From Oscillospiraceae bacterium (GTDB lineage: Bacteria > Bacillota_A > Clostridia > Oscillospirales > Oscillospiraceae): 55,396 nt of DNA. The notes below the pieces were generated by a model. The model did no database searches. It saw only the letters and a list, made by a program, of their open reading frames with translations, and was not told the DNA's origin. A program made the position numbers and the translations under genes. Below are positions 49,993 through 55,396 of the stretch, piece after piece (the stretch's first letter is position 1; every line of letters begins with the position of its first letter). The stretch spans positions 1 to 55,396 of the forward strand of contig JAFQUA010000062.1 in the NCBI GenBank assembly GCA_017408725.1, read 5' to 3'.

Positions 49993-50064
49993 ATGGGACT
50001 CGAACCCACACGGCGTAACCACACGCACCTCAAACGTGCTTGTCTACCATTCCAACACTCTCGC
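49982..50064 (-). tRNA. tRNA-Leu (anticodon GAG)
   Basis: Minus strand. Acceptor GCGAGAG (50064-50058) pairs with CTCTCGC (49992-49986), followed by A and an encoded CCA (49984-49982). D-arm with GGAATGGTAGAC as in Leu tRNAs, anticodon stem CACGT/GCGTG with loop TTGAGGT giving GAG, a long variable arm (class II), and T-loop TTCGAGT. 83 bases with CCA. Confidence 0.93.
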
Positions 50065-50123
50065 AAGCGCTTAGCTATTATAACCTTTGCGGTGATTTTT
50101 GTCAATATCTTTTTGCGAATCCC

Positions 50124-50152
50124 TTGAAAGTTCTCTATAACTCTGGTAAACT
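50124..50152 (+). promoter_or_regulatory. rsmE promoter
   Basis: TTGAAA (50124-50129), 17 bases, TAAACT (50147-50152). Confidence 0.65.
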
Positions 50153-50177
50153 GTAGAAAAGATTGGAGGAACAGCTT

Positions 50178-50909
50178 ATGACACGCTTTTTTGTAACGCA
50201 GGAAGAATTGAATATGCGTAAACCTTTCCTCACTGGAGAGAATTTTCAGCATGCAAGGGTGTTGCGACTGAAAGACGGTGAAACGGTACTGCTGTGCGAC
50301 GGACAGGGCAGGGAAGCTGTCTGTAAAGTCAAGGATGTATGTACCACTGCGATTTTTTTAGAGATTGTAGAGTGCCATCAATCAGAAGCGGAAGCGGCGG
50401 TGCAGGTCAGTGTATATATGGCTTTTCCCAAAGCGGATAAGTTGGAACATGTGATCCAGAAGGCTACGGAACTGGGCGCTTATGAGATCGTGGCTTTCCC
50501 GTCGGCAAGGTGTGTTTCCAAGCCAGATGACAAGAGTTTGAAAAAGAAGCTGGAGCGGTGGCAGAAGATTGCGGCATCTGCTGCGGAGCAATCCGGCAGA
50601 GGGCGGATTCCGGAGGTTTTGGTGCTGCCATCTTATGCGGAAGCACTGAAGCGGGCATCCAATGCGGATAAGGCACTGTTGTTTTACGAAAACGAGCAGG
50701 CAACGACATTGAAGATGGCGCTTTCTTCCAGAAGCTATCGGACGGTAAGCCTTCTCACGGGTCCGGAGGGTGGTCTGGAGGAGCGGGAAGTAGAGCAGGC
50801 GAAGAATGCTGGACTGCAGGTATGCACCCTTGGAAAACGAATCCTGCGGTGTGAGACGGCACCGCTGTGCGCATTATCCGCTGTGATGTATGATGCGGGT
50901 GAATTCTAA
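50178..50909 (+). CDS. rsmE: 16S rRNA (uracil-1498 N3) methyltransferase
   Basis: 243 residues, SPOUT-class SAM enzyme. TRFFVTQEEL at the N-terminus, PUA-like part HARVLRLKDGETVLLCDGQG, AFPKADKLEHVIQKATELGAYEI, and SAM knot LLTGPEGGLEEREVEQA with LGKRILRCETAPL. ATG 50178 with TGGAGGAAC upstream. Confidence 0.96.
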   Translation: MTRFFVTQEELNMRKPFLTGENFQHARVLRLKDGETVLLCDGQGREAVCKVKDVCTTAIFLEIVECHQSEAEAAVQVSVYMAFPKADKLEHVIQKATELGAYEIVAFPSARCVSKPDDKSLKKKLERWQKIAASAAEQSGRGRIPEVLVLPSYAEALKRASNADKALLFYENEQATTLKMALSSRSYRTVSLLTGPEGGLEEREVEQAKNAGLQVCTLGKRILRCETAPLCALSAVMYDAGEF

Positions 50910-50918
50910 AAAATGATT

Positions 50919-50936
50919 CTGCCGGTTTACCGGCAG
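50919..50936. terminator. Short hairpin between rsmE and rlmH
   Basis: CTGCCGG (50919-50925), TTTA, CCGGCAG (50930-50936) with weak T-rich flanks on both sides; probable convergent terminator. Confidence 0.6.
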
Positions 50937-50947
50937 GATTATTTATG

Positions 50948-51430
50948 TTATTTATGGTATTTGCTTCCGGCTTGAATAGCCTCTGCCCGATAAAGCTGCT
51001 CCAGGACCATGATCCGTGCCAGATGATGGGGGAAGGTCATGGGACCCATAGAGAGCTTGAAATCTGCTTTATCTTTAATTTTTTGGGAAATACCAAAAGA
51101 GGAACCGATCAGAAAACAGGCGCTGGATTTTCCGGAAAGCTTCACATCCTTCAGCTTGTCGGCAAAGGCTTCGCTGGAAAGGGTCTTTCCTTCGGGGGTA
51201 AAGATGCAAAGCCATGCGCCTTTGGGGATCTTTGCAAGGATCTGATCCGCTTCTTTATCAAGTCCTACTGCAATCTCAGCATGCGAGGGATCTTCCGGCA
51301 AACGGTATTCCGGCAGTTCCAGAAGCTGAAAGCTGCAATAGCCCTTCAGCCGTTTGGCGTATTCTTCCGCTGCGGACAGATAGAATTTTTCTTTCAGTTT
51401 TCCCATTGAGATCAGCGTGATGTCAAACAT
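50948..51430 (-). CDS. rlmH: 23S rRNA (pseudouridine-1915 N3) methyltransferase
   Basis: 160 residues, normal for RlmH/YbeA. ITLISMGKLKEKFYLSAAEEYAKRL, LCIFTPEGKTLSSEAFA, FLIGSSFGISQKIKDKAD and LSMGPMTFPHHLARIMVLEQLYRA carry the SPOUT SAM knot and substrate loop. ATG behind AAAGGAGGGA. Confidence 0.97.
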   Translation of the reverse strand: MFDITLISMGKLKEKFYLSAAEEYAKRLKGYCSFQLLELPEYRLPEDPSHAEIAVGLDKEADQILAKIPKGAWLCIFTPEGKTLSSEAFADKLKDVKLSGKSSACFLIGSSFGISQKIKDKADFKLSMGPMTFPHHLARIMVLEQLYRAEAIQAGSKYHK

Positions 51431-51495
51431 AAAATCCCTCCTTTGCGGTTACTATACCATAAACGGCCTGAAAAGGCAAGAAAGGAGCGATCGTC

Positions 51496-51654
51496 ATGAA
51501 AAAGGAAAGACAGGTGGACCGGGTAACTAACCATCCTCCTCTGGAAGGTCCGATGAATATGCTGGGATTATTCACAGCAGACCCGCAGGGCAGCTATACC
51601 GGTGTTCCGGAGGATCCCAAGGAAGTTCCCGTGCAGGATGCGGATGATTTGTAA
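51496..51654 (+). CDS. 52-residue acidic protein, unknown
   Basis: ATG 51496 with AAAGGAGCGA (51481-51490) upstream; TAA 51652-51654. Starts KKERQVDRVTNHPPLEGPM, continues NMLGLFTADPQGSYTGVPED and ends VQDADDL. No span or signal. Its stop lies in the bidirectional terminator shared with spoIIID. The strong ribosome site and clean frame support a real gene; function unknown. Confidence 0.7.
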   Translation: MKKERQVDRVTNHPPLEGPMNMLGLFTADPQGSYTGVPEDPKEVPVQDADDL

Positions 51655-51680
51655 AACAGGGCGCGTATGCGCCCTGTTTT
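51653..51680. terminator. Bidirectional terminator
   Basis: AAAACAGGGCGC (51653-51664), GTAT, GCGCCCTGTTTT (51669-51680); shared by the 52-residue gene and spoIIID. Confidence 0.93.
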
Positions 51681-51927
51681 ATTCGCCTTTGTACTTTCTT
51701 CGGGTGGCCATGCCGCCCCGGATATGCCGCTGCTGTTTATTCTCGTCCAGAACCATCCGGACTTTTTCGTAAAGGATCCTATTATACTGTGGCAGCCTCT
51801 GTTGAAGATCCTTATGTACCGTGGATTTGGAGATGCCAAAGTGACGGGCGGCAGCCCGGACCGTGGCGCCGGTTTCAATCATGTACACAGCCAGTTCGCA
51901 GGCGCGTTCTTCGATGGTGTTTGACAT
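51679..51927 (-). CDS. spoIIID: Sporulation transcription factor SpoIIID
   Basis: 82 residues: IEERACELAVYMIETGATVRAAARHFGISKSTVHKDLQQRLP..N..L is the SpoIIID helix-turn-helix, with basic tail RHIRGGMATRRKYKGE. It controls mother-cell genes between sigma E and sigma K stages. Presence indicates a spore-forming lineage. Ribosome site GGAGGGGAGAAA before the ATG. Confidence 0.97.
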   Translation of the reverse strand: MSNTIEERACELAVYMIETGATVRAAARHFGISKSTVHKDLQQRLPQYNRILYEKVRMVLDENKQQRHIRGGMATRRKYKGE

Positions 51928-51995
51928 ATTTCTCCCCTCCGATGCTGTGTGCTGCTAGGAAAAACCTATGCGCATTCGGTGGGAAATATGTATCC

Positions 51996-52024
51996 TTGAC
52001 AGCACCATGCAAACAAGATAGAAT
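51996..52024 (+). promoter_or_regulatory. Threonine aldolase promoter
   Basis: TTGACA (51996-52001), 17 bases, TAGAAT (52019-52024). Confidence 0.85.
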
Positions 52025-52055
52025 TATGTTAGTATTTGCATTTAGGAGGATAAGT

Positions 52056-53105
52056 ATGATTCTGTTTCATAATGATTATTGCGAAGGCTGCCATGAAAGT
52101 ATTTTGAAGCGTCTGGTTGAGACCAATCTGGAGCAAACGCCGGGCTATGGTGAGGATGATTATTGCCGTGCCGCAGCCGATAAGATACGCAAACTGTGCA
52201 AAAATGAATCACTGGCAGTTCATTTTTTGGTGGGTGGAACGCAAGCCAATTTGACTGTGATAGACGCGGCACTGCGGCCTCATCAGGGTGTGATCGGTGC
52301 GGTGACTGCCCATATCCATGTCCATGAGACCGGTGCTGTGGAAGCTACCGGTCATAAGGTGCTGGCTGTTCCCTCTGCCGACGGAAAGCTGACAGCCCGG
52401 CAAGTTGAGTGCGTGGTAATAGACCAGCGGGATTCCGGCGCGGCGGAGCACATGGTGCAGCCCAAAATGGTGTACATCTCCAATCCTACGGAATTGGGAA
52501 CGTTATATACACTGACAGAGCTTGAAGAACTGGCAGCGGTTTGCCGGCAGTACGGGCTATATCTGTTCCTGGACGGTGCCCGGCTGGGTTATGGACTGGA
52601 AGCGAAAGATAACGATGTTACTTTATCAGATCTGGCACGGCTTTGCGATGTGTTTTACATCGGCGGAACGAAGGTCGGTGCATTGTTCGGGGAAGCTGTT
52701 GTGATCGCGAATTCTGCCATCAACGAGGATTTCCGGTATTTGATCAAGCAGCACGGCGGAATGCTGGCAAAGGGACGGCTTTTGGGTCTGCAGTTTGACA
52801 CTCTGTTTACAGACGGTCTGTACTTTAAGCTTGCGGCCCACGCAGACCGTTTGGCAGACCGTATCCGCTCTGTGCTGCAGCAAAATAATTGTCCGATGCT
52901 GGTGCACAGCCATACCAATCAGATATTCCCCATCCTTCCCGATTCTGCGTTGGAAATATTGAGTAAGGAATTTACCTTTTCGGAAGAAAAGCGGATCGAT
53001 GAAACCCATCGCGCAGTTCGTTTCTGCACCAGTTGGGCAACAAGACAGGAAAATGTAGAAGCGCTCTGTGATGCGCTGCAGCGGATCTTGGCGGAATGTT
53101 TATAA
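52056..53105 (+). CDS. ltaE: Low-specificity threonine aldolase (PLP beta-eliminating lyase family)
   Basis: 349 residues, ATG 52056 behind AGGAGG. FHNDYCEGCHESILKRL, GYGEDDY, FLVGGTQANLTVIDAAL, VHETGAVEATGHKVL, FLDGARLGYGL and the PLP Lys206 in YIGGTKVGALFGE follow the fold-type I threonine-aldolase plan. Cleaves threonine or allo-threonine to glycine and acetaldehyde in known members. An open stretch upstream to 51789 is not part of the gene, because it crosses the promoter. Confidence 0.92.
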   Translation: MILFHNDYCEGCHESILKRLVETNLEQTPGYGEDDYCRAAADKIRKLCKNESLAVHFLVGGTQANLTVIDAALRPHQGVIGAVTAHIHVHETGAVEATGHKVLAVPSADGKLTARQVECVVIDQRDSGAAEHMVQPKMVYISNPTELGTLYTLTELEELAAVCRQYGLYLFLDGARLGYGLEAKDNDVTLSDLARLCDVFYIGGTKVGALFGEAVVIANSAINEDFRYLIKQHGGMLAKGRLLGLQFDTLFTDGLYFKLAAHADRLADRIRSVLQQNNCPMLVHSHTNQIFPILPDSALEILSKEFTFSEEKRIDETHRAVRFCTSWATRQENVEALCDALQRILAECL

Positions 53106-53114
53106 ATTCTTAAC

Positions 53115-53143
53115 TGGAAAAATTGACGGAATTGCCTTATAAT
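53115..53143 (+). promoter_or_regulatory. Possible promoter for the AI-2E gene
   Basis: TATAAT at 53138-53143 with only TGGAAA (53115-53120) as -35; TTGACG at 53123 is too close. Confidence 0.45.
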
Positions 53144-53168
53144 AGTAAGGGAAAAGGGGGAATGGCCC

Positions 53169-54455
53169 ATGGAAATGAATAAAAAGACATGGCGAAATGT
53201 GTTTCTTGTAGCGGCGGGCTGCATTGTTCTTTATTGGCTGCTCCATGAAACGGATCGGGTCGGCTCAGTATGGGGAACGGTTGTGTCGCTGTTTTCACCC
53301 TTTGTTGCCGGCGCGGCAATCGCATTCATTTTGAATGTGCCAATGCGTGCCATCGAAAGGTTGCTGAAGAAAGTTGAAAAATCCGGCCTTCGGCGTGGCC
53401 TTGCGATTTTGCTGACACTGCTGGCAGTGCTGCTGGTTTTGACCGGCGTTGTGTATCTGGTCATTCCACAGGTGGTTGTAACGGCAGAAACACTGGTATC
53501 GGAGATTCCCGGATTTATTACCCGCGTTGCCACTTGGGGAAGAGAGTGGCTGCAGGATCATCCGGAATTGATGGCTTGGCTGATGGAAAACACCGAATTC
53601 GACAGCATCAACTGGACATCCCTTTTGCAGCAGGTCTTTGCAGAGATCGGAAACCGGTTGTCTTCTATCATGGATCGGCTTTCCTCTGTTGTGGATCAGG
53701 CATTCGGTGTGGTGGCGGCGTTTGGTAACGGTGTGTTCAATGCGGTTATGAGTTTTGTGTTCGCGCTGTACTGCTTGAGCCGTAAGGAAATTCTTGCTCG
53801 GCAGGGAAGACGGCTCCTTTATTCTGTTCTACCGGAAAAGTTTTGCGATGAGGCAATCCGTATTTTGCGGATGACGAATTCCACTTTCTCTAATTTTATT
53901 TCCGGTCAGTGCCTGGAAGCTGTGATTCTGGGCGTGATGTTTGTGATCGGTATGTCCATCTTTGGTATGCCCTATATGCCGCTGGTCAGTGTGATCATCA
54001 TGATCACCGCGCTGGTTCCCATTGTGGGTGCGTTTGTGGGCTGTGCCTTGGGTGCGTTCTTCATTCTGGTGGATGATCCGATCATGGCATTCTGGTTTGT
54101 AGTCATGTTCCTGGTGCTGCAGCAGATCGAAGGCAATTTGATCTACCCCAAGGTTGTGGGCACTTCTATCGGACTGCCTGGTATGTGGGTGCTGGTTGCG
54201 GTGGCTGTTGGTGGCGATCTGATGGGCGTCGGCGGTATGCTACTGATGATCCCGTTGGCCTCTGTGCTGTATGCACTGGCAAGAGAATTCACCACCAAAA
54301 GATTGGAATCCCGAGGGATTGCGCAAGAGAAGCTGCAAGACCATCCACCGGAACTGAAATCCGGCTTCAAGGCGAAACGGGAGAAGAGGCAAGAAAATGC
54401 CTTGCTTGCAAAAATCAAAGGAAAGCTGAAACGCGGAAAAGGCGGCAAGAAATAG
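53169..54455 (+). CDS. AI-2E family transporter
   Basis: 428 residues, ATG with AAAAGGGGGAATGG leader. About eight membrane segments: two near the N-terminus (VFLVAAGCIVLYWLLH; FVAGAAIAFILNVPM), LAILLTLLAVLLVLTGVVYLV, a periplasmic helical stretch (LVSEIPGFITRVATWG...), then GVVAAFGNGVFNAVMSFVFALYCL and the C-terminal group with FISGQCLEAVILGVMFVIG and QIEGNLIYPKVVG, the family signature. Substrate in this host unknown; related proteins export autoinducers or move Na+/H+. Basic tail KRGKGGKK. Confidence 0.92.
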   Translation: MEMNKKTWRNVFLVAAGCIVLYWLLHETDRVGSVWGTVVSLFSPFVAGAAIAFILNVPMRAIERLLKKVEKSGLRRGLAILLTLLAVLLVLTGVVYLVIPQVVVTAETLVSEIPGFITRVATWGREWLQDHPELMAWLMENTEFDSINWTSLLQQVFAEIGNRLSSIMDRLSSVVDQAFGVVAAFGNGVFNAVMSFVFALYCLSRKEILARQGRRLLYSVLPEKFCDEAIRILRMTNSTFSNFISGQCLEAVILGVMFVIGMSIFGMPYMPLVSVIIMITALVPIVGAFVGCALGAFFILVDDPIMAFWFVVMFLVLQQIEGNLIYPKVVGTSIGLPGMWVLVAVAVGGDLMGVGGMLLMIPLASVLYALAREFTTKRLESRGIAQEKLQDHPPELKSGFKAKREKRQENALLAKIKGKLKRGKGGKK

Positions 54456-54465
54456 GAGGGCAGAG

Positions 54466-54732
54466 ATGAAAAAGGTTGGTATCGTGCTGTTGGTAGTCGG
54501 CATCGCATTGATCCTATTTTCATTGCTTTGTTCGATTGCTGTGTTTATAATGCTTATTGATGAGCTGGAATCTGCCGCCATAGGTATTGTCGGTGGAGCA
54601 GATGGACCAACCCTTATGTTCGTATATGAAACTGTCTTTCGAAATCCCGTTTTTTATTCTATGGCAGGAATTGGTGTGATAGCGGTAGTGATTTCTGTTA
54701 TCATGCTTATAAAGGAAAAAAGAAAGAAATAA
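54466..54732 (+). CDS. Small membrane protein with OadB-like ADGPT motif
   Basis: 88 residues, ATG behind AGGAGGGC-type site, 10 bases after the exporter gene. Two membrane spans (GIVLLVVGIALILFSLLCSIAVFIML and YSMAGIGVIAVVISVIMLI) flank AIGIVGGADGPTLMFVYETV. This repeats the Na+-site motif SIIGAADGPTSIFVATEL of the OadB protein at 35683-36804. A complete OadB is four times longer, so this is a mini-protein carrying the single motif; function unknown. Confidence 0.82.
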   Translation: MKKVGIVLLVVGIALILFSLLCSIAVFIMLIDELESAAIGIVGGADGPTLMFVYETVFRNPVFYSMAGIGVIAVVISVIMLIKEKRKK

Positions 54733-54736
54733 AAGG

Positions 54737-54768
54737 AGCGCTGATGCGGTTTTGCATCAGCGCTTTTC
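54737..54768 (+). terminator. Terminator after the ADGPT mini-protein
   Basis: AGCGCTGATGC (54737-54747), GGTTTT, GCATCAGCGCT (54754-54764), TTTC. Confidence 0.9.
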
Positions 54769-54924
54769 TTATATCTGGGTGAATTCGTAATCTTCGAATT
54801 TGAGACGGTCGCCCACATCAATGCCCCAGGGCAGCAGGGCGATGGCGACTTCGGAAACCACGCCGGAATCGTCATATTTGACATAAGCGTAGTCACCGCG
54901 AATATCAACAACGGTACAGAGCAT
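54769..54924 (-). CDS. 51-residue small beta protein, unknown
   Basis: ATG 54924 behind AAAGGAGAA. Sequence MLCTVVDIRGDYAYVKYDDS then VVSEVAIALLPWGIDVGDRLKFEDYEF. The pattern of 'D..GDYA.V' followed by 'LP..(I)..GD.L' resembles very small SH3/OB-like proteins such as DUF3006. Not a confident assignment. It follows the oxidoreductase terminator and probably is transcribed by read-through. Confidence 0.65.
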   Translation of the reverse strand: MLCTVVDIRGDYAYVKYDDSGVVSEVAIALLPWGIDVGDRLKFEDYEFTQI

Positions 54925-54942
54925 AGTGTTCTCCTTTAGAAA

Positions 54943-54966
54943 ACCGCCCCCGGTAACGGGGGCGGT
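54943..54966 (-). terminator. Terminator after pyruvate:ferredoxin oxidoreductase
   Basis: ACCGCCCCCG (54943-54952), GTAA, CGGGGGCGGT (54957-54966); on the minus strand followed by TTT. Confidence 0.8.
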
Positions 54967-54984
54967 CATTGTTAGGGATAAAGC

Positions 54985-55396
54985 TTAGTCCTTGTACATC
55001 TCGACCAGCTTCTTCAGATGCTCCCAACGCTCCTTGGCAGCGGCCTCGTTCTTAGCGAACAGGTCAGTTGCACGGTCGGGGAACTCGCGGGTCAGACGGC
55101 TGTAACGGGCTTCGTTCATCAGGAAGTCCTGATAGCCATCCTTAGGATCCTTGCTGTCCAGCTGGAACTTGCCGGTCTCCTTGGAAGGATCGAAGCGGAA
55201 CAGATTCCAGTAACCACATTCGACAGCCTTCTTCATCTCAGCCTGGCAGTTCATCATGCCGCCCTTGATGGAGTGCATCTCGCAGGGAGCGTAGCCGATG
55301 ATCAGGGACGGACCCGGATAGGCTTCCGCTTCCGCGATCGCCTTGATGGTCTGATTCATGTCAGCACCCATCGCGATCTGAGCGACGTACACATAA
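54985..55396 (-). CDS. nifJ: Pyruvate:ferredoxin (flavodoxin) oxidoreductase, C-terminal part
   Basis: Partial: the frame is open to the window edge, so only the last 137 or so residues are seen. YVAQIAMGADMNQTIKAIAEAEAYPGPSLIIGYAPCEMHSIKGGM is the end of the TPP-binding domain, and NLFRFDPSKE..FQLDSKDPK plus the helical tail are typical of the large single-chain enzyme. It converts pyruvate to acetyl-CoA with reduced ferredoxin, placing the host among anaerobes. CAT is not a start here; the gene continues beyond 55396. Confidence 0.95.
   Translation of the reverse strand, partial: YVYVAQIAMGADMNQTIKAIAEAEAYPGPSLIIGYAPCEMHSIKGGMMNCQAEMKKAVECGYWNLFRFDPSKETGKFQLDSKDPKDGYQDFLMNEARYSRLTREFPDRATDLFAKNEAAAKERWEHLKKLVEMYKD

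Noticed and set aside
49647..50252. Minus-strand frame running through tRNA-Leu
   Set aside because: It crosses the tRNA and its terminator, so it cannot be a normal coding gene; the region is described as structured intergenic DNA instead.
51789..52055. N-terminal extension of the threonine aldolase
   Set aside because: It overlaps spoIIID and the TTGACA-17-TAGAAT promoter; the family start and AGGAGG support ATG 52056.
1..55396. CRISPR arrays, rRNA genes, IS transposases
   Set aside because: No regularly spaced repeat array, rRNA signature or DDE/HUH transposase frame was seen; the only mobile-element recombinase is the tyrosine integrase at 40338-41534.

Overview
The window reads as chromosomal DNA of a low-to-mid GC, Gram-positive, spore-forming Clostridia, most likely a gut Oscillospirales/Oscillospiraceae-type organism. 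The evidence is SpoIIID, a class A RNase P RNA, HPr kinase, the CdaA/CdaR pair, RemA, a PASTA kinase with its PP2C phosphatase, zinc-ribbon L28 and L32, pyruvate:ferredoxin oxidoreductase, and a secreted lysozyme with a dockerin next to a cohesin-like protein. Species cannot be fixed from the sequence. Promoters are mostly sigma-A type (TTGACA-17-TATAAT variants), and rho-independent terminators are abundant.

Layout. 1-3163: end of tuf; a DUF1538 membrane protein with two PII-like proteins; RNase P RNA on the minus strand. 3201-7255: murD-ispD-ispF, then a DUF3343/cysteine-desulfurase pair. 7280-11859: cdaA-cdaR-rseC-yicC-remA-gmk-rpoZ. 11877-21836: a tightly coupled run priA-def-fmt-rsmB-rlmN-prpC-prkC-rsgA. 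21882-28158: yceD-rpmF, der-plsY-gpsA, rpmB (minus), hprK and a RluA-type pseudouridine synthase. 28224-29641 (minus): mnmA plus a small membrane protein. 29929-33661: a secreted GH24-like lysozyme carrying a dockerin, followed after 19 bases by a membrane-anchored protein with a cohesin-like domain. 33826-40092: a KdpDE-like two-component pair, then Na+-linked membrane genes (OadB and a 40-residue OadG-like peptide without an alpha subunit, a Na/Pi cotransporter with PhoU-like tail, an ArsB/NhaD permease).

40252-45611 is a roughly 5.35-kb integrative element inserted in the 3' end of rpsI (ribosomal protein S9). The displaced native S9 tail lies at 40209-40258. The working rpsI (45562-45966) now ends in an element-borne tail that encodes the same 15 residues with many synonymous changes. 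The element encodes a tyrosine recombinase, arm-type repeats at both ends, a minus-strand operon of two tiny membrane peptides, an amidoligase, three small unknown proteins and a broken gamma-glutamylcyclotransferase-like gene, and a divergent arm with an HTH protein and a GIY-YIG nuclease. It has a two-operator switch region and a second HTH regulator. No relaxase, replication or virion gene is visible. This is the best candidate for an undescribed system in the window.

45562-55396: rpsI-rplM (minus), a TtcA-like tRNA thiolase, a small membrane protein, a tRNA-dihydrouridine synthase, an M23 peptidase, tRNA-Leu(GAG), rsmE, rlmH, a 52-residue acidic protein, spoIIID, a threonine aldolase, an AI-2E-family exporter, a mini membrane protein sharing the ADGPT motif of OadB, a 51-residue protein, and the 3' end of pyruvate:ferredoxin oxidoreductase. 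All calls rest on reading motifs and signals by eye; no database search was possible.
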